This document shows, one piece after another, positions 6,721 through 14,133 of a stretch of 41,736 nucleotides of DNA. Each line of letters begins with the position of its first letter. The stretch's first letter is position 1. The translations under genes were made by a program, and so were the position numbers. Below the pieces are notes generated by a model, which was given only the letters and a program-made list of their open reading frames with translations, searched no databases and was not told where the DNA came from. Source of the stretch: Vagococcus proximus (lineage in GTDB: Bacteria; Bacillota; Bacilli; Lactobacillales; Vagococcaceae); NCBI RefSeq assembly GCF_029143285.1, contig NZ_JAPDSH010000006.1, positions 1-41,736 of the forward strand. The letters run 5' to 3'.

Positions 6721-7044
6721 ATGCAGACATTAGAAGTAAGTTTATCAGTTCCTGTTCCTGATGGCATGACGCTAATTAATTCAATTGAATTGAAAGAGTT
6801 AAAAGAAACTGTTTCAAGAGGAAGTGTTAAGAATTTGAAGTGGTTTCAAGATAAGTTAGGCATTTATAGCCATGATGATATTAGAGAAGTGGTTCTAATT
6901 CCATACCGTGACGAATTAGATATTGAATTTGGTGGCTGTGTGGTTTACCCAGAACGAAGTGGTCAGCCTTATAAATTTTTACAAAATAAAACGGAAGAAT
7001 GGATTGAGCAGAATTTTCATAAAATAAATTGGAGGAGAAAGTAA
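6721..7044 (+). CDS. DUF771-like phage protein (possible excisionase-type factor)
   Basis: 107 residues. The arrangement LKWFQDKLGIYSHDDIREVV, YRDELDIEFGGCVVYP, then YKFLQNKTEEWIEQNFHKI matches the shape of DUF771 proteins from Gram-positive phages, with a small winged-helix-like DNA-binding region and an aromatic C-terminus. Some annotators treat such proteins as excisionase-like, which would fit the lack of another excisionase here. AAAGGAG lies 10 nt upstream, and the gene follows the previous stop by 4 nt. Confidence 0.65.
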   Translation: MQTLEVSLSVPVPDGMTLINSIELKELKETVSRGSVKNLKWFQDKLGIYSHDDIREVVLIPYRDELDIEFGGCVVYPERSGQPYKFLQNKTEEWIEQNFHKINWRRK

Positions 7045-7045
7045 T

Positions 7046-7231
7046 ATGACTAAACTTTATGTGATGCGTTTCTTTCTAGCGTTAATTTGTAGTTTTTTAG
7101 CTGGTGTAGTGGTTGAGCAATGTCATTTGGTTTATATTCCTATGTTTGTTTTGATGCTCGGTGTAATCGGAGCGTTTATGTATGACGAGATAGAGTATGC
7201 TGCAAAAGAAGAAGGGAGACATGATGGATAG
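7046..7231 (+). CDS. Small two-TM membrane protein
   Basis: 61 residues with two hydrophobic helices (about 5-24 and 28-45) and a short acidic tail. GGAGGAG precedes the ATG. It is in the early operon, 1 nt after the DUF771-like gene, and its end overlaps the next gene by 11 nt. No family is recognised. Confidence 0.7.
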   Translation: MTKLYVMRFFLALICSFLAGVVVEQCHLVYIPMFVLMLGVIGAFMYDEIEYAAKEEGRHDG

Positions 7232-7394
7232 AAAAATAGGGTTGTATTGTGATGGTGAAATTCTAAAGTGGTATGTTTCAAGAGAACAGGCTTTAGCAGA
7301 TTTACATTGGAAAGACCCAAGTTGTTTTGGGATTTATCTATCTGAAGACAGGAAGCTTTATACGATTGATGAATATAGACAAAAAAATGACTAA
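7221..7394 (+). CDS. Small early phage protein
   Basis: 57 residues. The start is placed at ATG 7221, with GAAGGGAG upstream; an in-frame ATG at 7197 would lack a good site. The sequence KIGLYCDGEILKWYVSREQA is followed by an LYTIDEYR end, giving a compact mixed alpha/beta protein of unknown function. It is the last gene before the convergent moron. Confidence 0.65.
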   Translation: MMDRKIGLYCDGEILKWYVSREQALADLHWKDPSCFGIYLSEDRKLYTIDEYRQKND

Positions 7395-7418
7395 CTTCGA
7401 TGGCGGTCGAAGTTAGTC
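7381..7418 (-). terminator. Terminator of the antisense membrane-protein gene
   Basis: A perfect 11-bp stem, GACTAACTTCG (7389-7399) with CGAAGTTAGTC (7408-7418). On the minus strand it is followed by a T-run (7387-7381). There is no T-run on the plus strand, so it serves the leftward gene 7459-8196 and leaves the rightward early transcript largely unaffected. Confidence 0.85.
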
Positions 7419-7458
7419 GGTTGGTAAAACTTAGTGAGTTTATTATAGCATAGTTAAA

Positions 7459-8196
7459 TTATAGGGTTAGAAAGAAATTAATAATTGAAGTTTTTACAGG
7501 TAAGACAGAATAATTTTTTTTCCCATAACGCAAATCCTGATAGAAGATATGACTACCTTTATTATGATTTATTGAAAATGTCATTTTATGGGATGGGATG
7601 GACGAAATTCTAGGAAAAACCATTATGCTTTCTTCAGGAGAAATTTTATTATCATATAGTTTTATATCAAGTTTCTTTTGTTTTTGTCGGTAGCTCTGGC
7701 GAAAATTATTGATTCTAAATCGTACTTTAAATTTTTTAAGTGAAAAATTTAAAGTATCAATTATTAAATTTGGAACGTAAATAAAAAAATTATATATTTT
7801 AGACCCTAATGTTTTTTCAGGTAATAGTGAGTAGAACTTAATAGATCTTAAATATTGATTTTCAGGAGTAAAGATAAAAGCAAGACCAATTCTTTCTTCC
7901 TGATTTATTGACGCTTCTTCATCGTTTAATGAAATAGTGTGTTTAACATTATTTTCGGAAGTATATTTTGAGTAATCCTCGCTATCACCAATAAACACTT
8001 TTTTTAAATTGAGGTTCGTGAATTCCGTTCTGTTTCGTAAAAAGAAAATAAATTTAAGTAAATTTAAGATACCGAAAATAGTTATTATGTACTGTAGGGC
8101 AGATCCCCAGAAATTAATATCTACTAGATAAGGTGTTACTGATTTTAGTTGAGTAAATAAGCTGTTGAAAATAAATTTAATACCATCAAAGTTCAT
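7459..8196 (-). CDS. Antisense membrane-anchored accessory protein (moron)
   Basis: 245 residues, transcribed against the early operon. There is one clear hydrophobic segment (about 28-52, WGSALQYIITIFGILNLLKF). A soluble domain follows, rich in basic and aromatic residues, with beta-strand-like stretches near the end. Family not recognised. It has its own GGAGG site, extended -10 promoters (8226-8259) and a dedicated terminator, so it is a classic autonomous prophage cargo gene. Superinfection exclusion or defence is plausible from context only. Confidence 0.75.
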   Translation of the reverse strand: MNFDGIKFIFNSLFTQLKSVTPYLVDINFWGSALQYIITIFGILNLLKFIFFLRNRTEFTNLNLKKVFIGDSEDYSKYTSENNVKHTISLNDEEASINQEERIGLAFIFTPENQYLRSIKFYSLLPEKTLGSKIYNFFIYVPNLIIDTLNFSLKKFKVRFRINNFRQSYRQKQKKLDIKLYDNKISPEESIMVFPRISSIPSHKMTFSINHNKGSHIFYQDLRYGKKNYSVLPVKTSIINFFLTL

Positions 8197-8225
8197 TATT
8201 CAAACCTCCAATATATTTTAGAAGT

Positions 8226-8259
8226 ATTATATCACAGTTTAAGTAATTGAATTATAACA
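8226..8259 (-). promoter_or_regulatory. Extended -10 promoters of the antisense moron
   Basis: The minus strand shows TGATATAAT (8234-8226) and, further upstream, TGTTATAAT (8259-8251). Both fit the extended -10 form TGnTATAAT. No good -35 box is seen for either. Confidence 0.55.
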
Positions 8260-8305
8260 ACTGAAGGTTGATAGGTACTAGATAGGAAGAGAAAGGAGAT
8301 TATTC

Positions 8306-8506
8306 ATGTGTAGTGATATAGCAATAGACAGCCATATTATGGCTACCGTTGACCCGATAATCTTAGCAACCGATTGGCAAGGGAATGATGTGTACGAAGG
8401 TGATGAAGTTCGTATCATTGATGGCGACATTGTTCCAGCAGATGACTTAGAAGCTTACGTTGATTTATATATAGGAGAGGTGGAGAAATATGAACCATGC
8501 GATTAA
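8306..8506 (+). CDS. Small acidic phage protein (YqaI-like)
   Basis: 66 residues. The segment DWQGNDVYEGDEVRIIDGDI resembles the small SH3/KOW-like proteins often found just before YqaJ recombinases. GAAAGGAG precedes the ATG. It overlaps the yqaJ-like gene by 17 nt, indicating translational coupling. Its function is unknown. Confidence 0.75.
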   Translation: MCSDIAIDSHIMATVDPIILATDWQGNDVYEGDEVRIIDGDIVPADDLEAYVDLYIGEVEKYEPCD

Positions 8507-9434
8507 AACTGTTGATATGACGAGAGAAGAGTGGCTGGCGGATAGGCAAAAGGGATTAGGTGGGTCAGATGTTGCAACTGTTTTGGGATTGAATAAGTAC
8601 AAGTCAGCCTTTCAACTGTGGTTAGAGAAAATAGGTGAGTTTGTTCCTGGTGAGTTAGAAAGTGAAGCGGCTTATTGGGGAACGGAATTAGAGGAAGTTG
8701 TAGCAAAAGAATTTTCATTTCGGACTGATAAAAAAGTGCGTAGACGTAACATGGTGTTTGAACATCCTAACTATCCATTTTTAAGAGCTAACATTGATCG
8801 TGATGTGGTGGGAGAAAATGCGATACTTGAATGTAAAACAGCGAGTGCTTATTTGGCAAAAGATTGGGAGGATGATGAAATCCCTGCTCAGTATATTTGT
8901 CAGGTACAGCACTATATGAATGTTCTTGATTGTGAGTTTGCTTATATCGCGGTCTTGATTGGTGGCCAACGCTTTGTTTGGAAACGAATTGAACGTGACC
9001 AAGAGTTAATCGATATTATCATTCAGAGATGTACAGAATTTTGGCAAGTGAATGTGTGTCAAAATGTAGCGCCTCCTGTAGATGGGAGTAATGCTGCTAA
9101 TGAGTTTTTAAGACAAGAGTACGGTGAATTAGCTTGTAAGGAAGCGACATTGTCTGAACGGGTAGATGGGTACGTGGAAACAAGACGTTCTCTAAAAGCA
9201 TCAGAAAAAGAAATTAAAACAGCAATCAAAGAGATGGAAAATAATATCATTCTTGAATTGGGTAAGGTTGATGCTGAGATTGGTATCACACCAAATAATG
9301 TCATTACGTTTAAGGCTCAAACTAGAAAATCATTGAATAAAGACTTACTAAAAGAAAAGTATCCGCAGGTGGCAAATGATGATGGGATTTATAAGGTAAC
9401 TGAGTTAAGAGTACTCAGAGATAAGGAGATTTAA
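8490..9434 (+). CDS. YqaJ-family recombination exonuclease
   Basis: 314 residues of the YqaJ viral recombinase family, a lambda-exonuclease-like nuclease that resects double-stranded DNA ends for single-strand annealing. An N-terminal GLGGSDVATVLGLNKYKSAF motif is present. The nuclease residues include the WGTE stretch at about 63-66, D103 (ANIDRD) and E114-x-K116 (LECKTAS). A QVQHYM helix is typical of the family. The C-terminal third is helical. It precedes recT by 2 nt, forming the usual two-component recombination pair. Confidence 0.95.
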   Translation: MNHAIKTVDMTREEWLADRQKGLGGSDVATVLGLNKYKSAFQLWLEKIGEFVPGELESEAAYWGTELEEVVAKEFSFRTDKKVRRRNMVFEHPNYPFLRANIDRDVVGENAILECKTASAYLAKDWEDDEIPAQYICQVQHYMNVLDCEFAYIAVLIGGQRFVWKRIERDQELIDIIIQRCTEFWQVNVCQNVAPPVDGSNAANEFLRQEYGELACKEATLSERVDGYVETRRSLKASEKEIKTAIKEMENNIILELGKVDAEIGITPNNVITFKAQTRKSLNKDLLKEKYPQVANDDGIYKVTELRVLRDKEI

Positions 9435-9436
9435 TC

Positions 9437-10333
9437 ATGGCCACATCTAAGGAATTAAAAGCGAATTTAATGAAACCAGAAACTGAGGTCGTTCCTTCTA
9501 GTCAATTAGGACTGAAAGCCTTACTTGGAACACCTATGATGAAAAAGAAATTTGAAGAAGTACTGTCTGATAATGCGAATAGTTTTATGGCGAGTATTCT
9601 AACGTTGGTTAGTAATGATAGTTATTTGGCTGATGCAGAACCAATGAGTATTATGAGTTCAGCGATGGTCGCTGCAACACTTAATCTTGGATTAGATAAA
9701 AATTTAGGGTATGCGTACTTGGTCCCTTTTAATACAAAAGATAAGGTAACGAATAAGTGGGTAAAGAAAGCTAATTTTGTATTAGGTTATAAAGGCTATA
9801 TTCAGTTGGCTCAACGAAGTGGTCAATACAAAGCGTTAAATGTTATTGAGGTCTATGAGGGTGAGTTACGAAACTGGAATCGTTTAACAGAAGAAATTGA
9901 GTTTGACCCGAAATTAAAAGCGTCTGATGACGTGATTGGCTATGTTGGTTATTTTGAATTATTGAATGGCTTTAGAAAGACGGTCTATTGGACAAAGCAA
10001 GAAATAGAGATGCACCGAATCGCCAACTCTAAAGATAAAGATAAACAGAAGAAGTCGGGGGTCTGGGCAAGTGATTATAATGCTATGGCTCGTAAAACGG
10101 TCTTACGTGGGTTATTGAGTAAGTGGGGCATATTATCCGTAGATATGAAAACGGCGGTAATAAACGATGAGGGAACGGTCTCAAATGATGATGTAAGTCT
10201 TTTGGATATCGAAGAGCCACATCCGATTGAAGTCACTCCGATTAAAGAAGAAGTTGTTGAACAAGTCGAAACTAAATCAAAGTCTCAACAGGCACTGTTT
10301 GATGATTTACAACTAGGTAAAGTCACAAGCTAG
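9437..10333 (+). CDS. recT: RecT single-strand annealing protein
   Basis: 298 residues. It anneals complementary single strands and partners the YqaJ nuclease in phage recombination and replication. Family hallmarks are visible: SSAMVAATLNLGLDKNLGYA, FVLGYKGYIQLAQRSGQYK, and the AMARKTVLRGLLSKWG helix near 215. The C-terminus is acidic and variable. Its length is normal for RecT. Confidence 0.96.
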   Translation: MATSKELKANLMKPETEVVPSSQLGLKALLGTPMMKKKFEEVLSDNANSFMASILTLVSNDSYLADAEPMSIMSSAMVAATLNLGLDKNLGYAYLVPFNTKDKVTNKWVKKANFVLGYKGYIQLAQRSGQYKALNVIEVYEGELRNWNRLTEEIEFDPKLKASDDVIGYVGYFELLNGFRKTVYWTKQEIEMHRIANSKDKDKQKKSGVWASDYNAMARKTVLRGLLSKWGILSVDMKTAVINDEGTVSNDDVSLLDIEEPHPIEVTPIKEEVVEQVETKSKSQQALFDDLQLGKVTS

Positions 10334-10343
10334 GAGTGAGGAT

Positions 10344-11171
10344 ATGTCTGAGGGATGGATTAGTATTCATCGTAAGATACAAGACTCATCCGTATGGACT
10401 AACCCAGAGATGCTCAAGTTGTGGCTGTTATGTTTGATGAAGGCCTCACATAAGGAACAACCACATTATATTTTTGATGGAAAGGTTGTTCCTTTGGTTG
10501 CTGGGGAATTTATAACGGGTCGTAAAGTACTTGCTGAAGAATACAATCGAGGGATGACTTTGAAGGCGAGGGTCTCAGAGTCAACTATAGAACGTTGGTT
10601 AAAGAAATTTGAAAAAATGCAAATGTTGAACATCAAAAAAACAACGAAATACAGCGTAGTGACGGTGATTAACTGGCATGAGTATCAGAGGAGTGAACAT
10701 CAAATGAACATCACTTGCACATCAGATGAACATCACTTGAACACAATCAATAATGATAATAAACAACAAGAGCAAGAAGAATATAAATATATAAACGCAC
10801 GCGCGAGTCAATTTGACTTTGAACAGGTGGCTCAAGAGTACAAGAAAACTTTTCCTAGAAAACCTTTGACTGACTACATCGCCCAATCCATGGCCGAGTG
10901 GATAAATGTATTTGGTGGGGACTCTGGGATTATCCGATATGCGTTAAAGAATGCGGCCGAGTATTCAGCGGATAATTTTAAGTACGTGGAGAGAATTCTT
11001 GAACACTGGCATGAGTCTGATGTTAAGACAGTTGAGGATGCTAAGGCTATGATTGATGAGTTTGAGAAGCGGAAAAGGGAGTCCAATATATTTTTAGGAC
11101 GAAAAGGGATAGTGGCAGTAGACGAAAATTTACCTGTCATCCCTATGATTGATTGGACCAAGAAAGGATAA
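10344..11171 (+). CDS. DnaD-like replisome organiser
   Basis: 275 residues. The N-terminal half has the winged-helix arrangement of phage replication initiators (GWISIHRKIQDSSVWTNPEM, then SESTIERWLKKFEKMQML). The linker at about 116-150 is low complexity. The C-terminal part (QSMAEWINVFGGDSGIIRYA, YVERILEHW) resembles the DnaD domain. It should bind the phage origin and recruit the host helicase. No separate DnaC/DnaB loader gene follows. The linker DNA contains 11-bp iterons, so the origin probably lies inside the gene. Confidence 0.88.
   Translation: MSEGWISIHRKIQDSSVWTNPEMLKLWLLCLMKASHKEQPHYIFDGKVVPLVAGEFITGRKVLAEEYNRGMTLKARVSESTIERWLKKFEKMQMLNIKKTTKYSVVTVINWHEYQRSEHQMNITCTSDEHHLNTINNDNKQQEQEEYKYINARASQFDFEQVAQEYKKTFPRKPLTDYIAQSMAEWINVFGGDSGIIRYALKNAAEYSADNFKYVERILEHWHESDVKTVEDAKAMIDEFEKRKRESNIFLGRKGIVAVDENLPVIPMIDWTKKG
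10694..10800 (+). other. Candidate phage replication origin: 11-bp iterons plus AT-rich stretch
   Basis: TGAACATCA occurs at 10694, 10705 and 10727. TGCACATCA is at 10716 and a weaker TGAACACAA is at 10738. The spacing is exactly 11 bp, one helical turn, which is not a multiple of three, so protein constraint does not explain it. An AT-rich stretch follows to about 10795. Iterons inside the initiator gene followed by an unwinding region are the standard layout of origins in this phage type. Confidence 0.7.
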
Positions 11172-11176
11172 ACGTG

Positions 11177-11539
11177 ATGGTTATTTTTGAAATACCTTTG
11201 CCACTAATGGGCCTAAATGAGTACACGAATAAGCAGAGGACTCATTGGTCCAAAGGAGCGAAGGCTAAGAAACGAGAAACTAAAATTTGTGAGATGCATA
11301 TAAAAAAGGCAATGAATCAAGGGCTACGATTAGTAGTACCTTGTCATTTGCGTTTCACTTGGTATTGCAAAGACAAACGTCAGGACCCTGATAACATTGC
11401 ATTTCAGAAGAAGTTTATCTTGGATGGCATGGTGCAAGCTAAGTTAATTCCCGATGACGGGTGGAACCAGATTCTTGGGTTTAAGGATTGTTTTGAGCTT
11501 GATCGAGAGAATCCACGTGTTGTTATTGAATGTTACTAA
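11177..11539 (+). CDS. rusA: RusA-type Holliday junction resolvase
   Basis: 120 residues from the ATG at 11177, with AAAGGA 7 nt upstream; an in-frame ATG at 11153 inside the previous gene lacks a site. RusA resolves branched recombination intermediates in the phage. Family features are the N-terminal PLPLMGLNEYTNKQRTHW and the acidic catalytic cluster KDKRQDPDNI followed by LDGMVQAKLIPDDGW. It completes the YqaJ-RecT-RusA recombination module. Confidence 0.93.
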   Translation: MVIFEIPLPLMGLNEYTNKQRTHWSKGAKAKKRETKICEMHIKKAMNQGLRLVVPCHLRFTWYCKDKRQDPDNIAFQKKFILDGMVQAKLIPDDGWNQILGFKDCFELDRENPRVVIECY

Positions 11540-11563
11540 AAAAGTGATAGGAGGGGTTTGACT

Positions 11564-11746
11564 ATGTTAATAATAATTTTAATATCATCTGTAACATCAG
11601 TAATTGTATCCTTAATTTGTAATAGAATTATGATAAATAAACTAAGCAATTGGATAGAGAATTTTTTCGATATAGAAACTGAATACATTAAAAAAATTTT
11701 ATTAATCAACGCAAAGATTAATAAAATTAGTGCCAAAATTAGATAA
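11564..11746 (+). CDS. Small single-TM protein
   Basis: 60 residues. The ATG at 11564 lies 8 nt after GGAGGGG; an in-frame TTG at 11558 is too close. Residues 2-21 are strongly hydrophobic (LIIILISSVTSVIVSLICNR), followed by an amphipathic, Ile/Lys-rich tail. Its 3' end overlaps the convergent DUF4393 gene by 45 nt. Function unknown; membrane location inferred. Confidence 0.6.
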   Translation: MLIIILISSVTSVIVSLICNRIMINKLSNWIENFFDIETEYIKKILLINAKINKISAKIR

Positions 11747-12466
11747 TGAAAAACTATTTTTAACTAAAGTCATTTCTGGATTTTTTTCCAAAACACTATT
11801 AATTACATCATTTTGATAATATGGTGTATAAACATTTTCATCAGCGGCATATGTTCCATTCGAAATTTTTAGAATGCCTAATCGTTCTAAATTATTGATG
11901 GAAATACTATTTTTTTCAAAGCCATAATCTCCTTTAAACAAGACTAGTAAAGGAAAAATAGTTTTTGTGCCTTTTTCGGACTCTAAAACCATACTCATAG
12001 TAGGATACGGACTTCCGGTGAATAGTTTTGCTTTTTTGATTTTTTTAAGTACAAGAGCATCGTGGTGACTAAGTTGTTTAATTATTTCAATATAAGATGG
12101 ATGGATTTTATCATCTAATCGATTATCCATTGAAGTCGCAATAATTTTAGCAAACATCTCTCTAAGGTGCTCTTCTTCTATATAATATTTCGAAGCTTCA
12201 AGAGCAGGTCCGACGATTGCTAAAGGAGGTTCTTGAATATTTTCCTCAGGGATTTTAATAATTTCTTGTGCAATATCTTCTTTGTATCTTTTTATATTTT
12301 GATCTCTCTTAGCGCGCTGTTTTTCGGCAACTTCATGTAACTTATTAAATCCAACGATGGTCATAATATCATCAAGTGCTTGGCCAGGAACTGTAGCTTT
12401 AGAAAAAGATGCACCTGTAAAACCAGCACCGAAGGTCATTAGAGCAGTCGTAATAATTTCGTTCAT
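11702..12466 (-). CDS. DUF4393 (Abi-alpha-type) protein, antisense moron
   Basis: 254 residues from the ATG at 12466, which has AAGGAG 9 nt upstream; the longer frame to 12517 lacks a site. The N-terminus is Gly/Ala-rich and may insert in a membrane. The body, with IPEENIQEPPLAIVGPALEA, LREMFAKIIATSMDNR and HPSYIEIIKQLSHHDALVLKK, fits DUF4393, a family that to my knowledge is also named abortive infection alpha. It opposes the phage operon between rusA and the late regulator, so it is cargo expressed in the lysogen. Phage defence is inferred from family and position; the mechanism is unknown. Confidence 0.8.
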   Translation of the reverse strand: MNEIITTALMTFGAGFTGASFSKATVPGQALDDIMTIVGFNKLHEVAEKQRAKRDQNIKRYKEDIAQEIIKIPEENIQEPPLAIVGPALEASKYYIEEEHLREMFAKIIATSMDNRLDDKIHPSYIEIIKQLSHHDALVLKKIKKAKLFTGSPYPTMSMVLESEKGTKTIFPLLVLFKGDYGFEKNSISINNLERLGILKISNGTYAADENVYTPYYQNDVINSVLEKNPEMTLVKNSFSLSNFGTNFINLCVD

Positions 12467-12564
12467 AAAAAAACTCCTTTTATTTTTATAGTAGCAAAGG
12501 AAAATAGCAATTACCATTAAAAAAATTGTTTTATTTAATATTTTATTAATAGGGAGGAACTTAT

Positions 12565-12984
12565 TTGAGAAGAAGTAAATTTAATATTTTGAAAGATATT
12601 CTAAAAGATTATCCTGACCTTGAAAGTTATATAAATAATCGAGAGATTGAGCTGCGTAATCCTTATCGAGAGACAGATGTTAATTCAAGTCTCAGGGGTT
12701 CTAAAAGGGATAATGATAGTATGGGGCGTATGCTGATTACTATTGATCAGGACAGACGTTTGACTAATCTGAAAAAGAATAAGCAAGCCATTGATAGAGC
12801 GTTAGAGGAGTCTGATCGTAACACGAAGAAGATTATTAATGAGCTATATATTAAAAGGTATCCGAATTATACGTTTCAAGGTCTTATTACAAGTAATTGT
12901 TTAGACTGTGGCAGAAATAAAGCATTGAAGTTGAGGGATAAGTTTTTTGAAAGGTTGGCCGATTTGTTGGAGTTACCGATTTGA
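12565..12984 (+). CDS. ArpU/RinA-like late transcription regulator
   Basis: 139 residues from a TTG start with GGGAGGA upstream. A small helical protein with a sigma-region-4-like C-terminus (TFQGLITSNCLDCGRNKALKLR, then FFERLADLLELPI) and an NPYRETDVNSSLRGS segment seen in ArpU-type proteins. In related phages such a protein switches on the packaging and structural operon. The position, last before terminase apart from two cargo genes, supports this. The family call rests on pattern. Confidence 0.8.
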   Translation: MRRSKFNILKDILKDYPDLESYINNREIELRNPYRETDVNSSLRGSKRDNDSMGRMLITIDQDRRLTNLKKNKQAIDRALEESDRNTKKIINELYIKRYPNYTFQGLITSNCLDCGRNKALKLRDKFFERLADLLELPI

Positions 12985-13011
12985 AAAATATTAATATTAG
13001 AAGAGTACCTG

Positions 13012-13020
13012 TGTTATAAT
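13012..13020 (+). promoter_or_regulatory. Extended -10 promoter of the TIR-like gene
   Basis: TGTTATAAT, a perfect TGnTATAAT, lies 34 nt before the start codon. No good -35 is seen. The same nonamer precedes the metalloprotease gene and the gene at 40397. Confidence 0.6.
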
Positions 13021-13054
13021 AAAAAAGTATTTTAAATTTAGGAGGTATAGTAAA

Positions 13055-13882
13055 TTGGTTGAAGAGGATATTAAGACAGAAAAAAAATGTTTCTTCATAA
13101 CCCCTATTGGGTCAGAGGATTCGAATGACTATAGAAAATTAACAGCGTTAGTTGAAAACGTTTTAAATAGAGTGTTGGAGAAATTTGATTATGAAATTAT
13201 AATAGCTCATACAATCAATAGTATTGGCTCTATAGGTGACCAAGTTTTTTATAATATTTTAAACGCAGATTTGATTATTTCAAATATAACAGGTTTAAAT
13301 CCAAATGTTATGTACGAAACAGCGGTTGCTCATTCATTTGGTAAACCAACTATTATGATTTCTGAAAAAAGTACAAAACTTCCTTTTGATTTAATTGGAG
13401 ATAGAACTATATTTTTTGATGATAGCATTGAAGGGACAGGTAAATTGATTTTTGAATTAGAAAACAAAATTAAACTTATTAATAGTGATGAAAATTCAGA
13501 TATAGATAATCCGATAGTTAGAGTTTTAGGGAAAAAAGCTGTTGAAGAAGACTTGGTTGGCAGAACTGATGATAGTAGCAGGATGATAAAATTATTAATG
13601 GATATAGAACAAAAACTTGATAAGCAAAGTCATTTAATAGTAAACAAGAACATGGGTAAAAATAATGTGTCTAGTATAAAAAAAGTAACTTCTGATGGTG
13701 AATATTTAATAAAACTTAATCCTAGATTACACAGAGAAAAAATTGAAGAAATTTGTGCTGTATGTGAAGAAATCATTGTAAATTCAGATGAAACATTAAA
13801 TACTATGAGAGTAGCTGAAGTACTTAATATTCCAGCTGATAAAATTAAAAATATGGTTAGAATACTTCCTAACAATCAGTAA
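13055..13882 (+). CDS. TIR/nucleoside deoxyribosyltransferase-fold accessory protein
   Basis: 275 residues from a TTG start after AGGAGG. Residues about 10-145 show the Rossmann-like fold shared by TIR and deoxyribosyltransferase families: KCFFITPIGS at the first strand, then NADLIISNITGLNPNVMYET and AHSFGKPTIMISEK. E88 sits where the catalytic glutamate of nucleotide-sugar hydrolases is expected. The rest is helical and ends in a small HTH-like segment (MRVAEVLNIPADKIKNMVRI). Many related bacterial proteins are NAD- or nucleotide-cleaving defence effectors. No partner sensor is adjacent except the metalloprotease gene downstream. The enzymatic role is inferred. Confidence 0.72.
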   Translation: MVEEDIKTEKKCFFITPIGSEDSNDYRKLTALVENVLNRVLEKFDYEIIIAHTINSIGSIGDQVFYNILNADLIISNITGLNPNVMYETAVAHSFGKPTIMISEKSTKLPFDLIGDRTIFFDDSIEGTGKLIFELENKIKLINSDENSDIDNPIVRVLGKKAVEEDLVGRTDDSSRMIKLLMDIEQKLDKQSHLIVNKNMGKNNVSSIKKVTSDGEYLIKLNPRLHREKIEEICAVCEEIIVNSDETLNTMRVAEVLNIPADKIKNMVRILPNNQ

Positions 13883-14031
13883 CAATAGTAAGCTAAGTTT
13901 CAAACAAAATTTAAACCTAATTGACAGGGAAGATAAGATAAAATGGTATTATAAGTAACTTACGTTATAGATGCATGTGATGAACCTCTAAAGTTATGGT
14001 TACGTGAAAAATAATATATTTGAGTTTTTTT

Positions 14032-14040
14032 TGTTATAAT
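14032..14040 (+). promoter_or_regulatory. Extended -10 promoter of the metalloprotease gene
   Basis: TGTTATAAT, identical to the element before the TIR-like gene, about 93 nt before the GTG start. It gives the gene its own transcript with a leader. Confidence 0.55.
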
Positions 14041-14133
14041 TTGTGTATTAATTTAATTGGTAGTTTAGAAGGTGGATTGTTTTTTGTAATTGATCATCCT
14101 ATTTTGGGGAATTAAATTTAAGGAGGTAGTATA

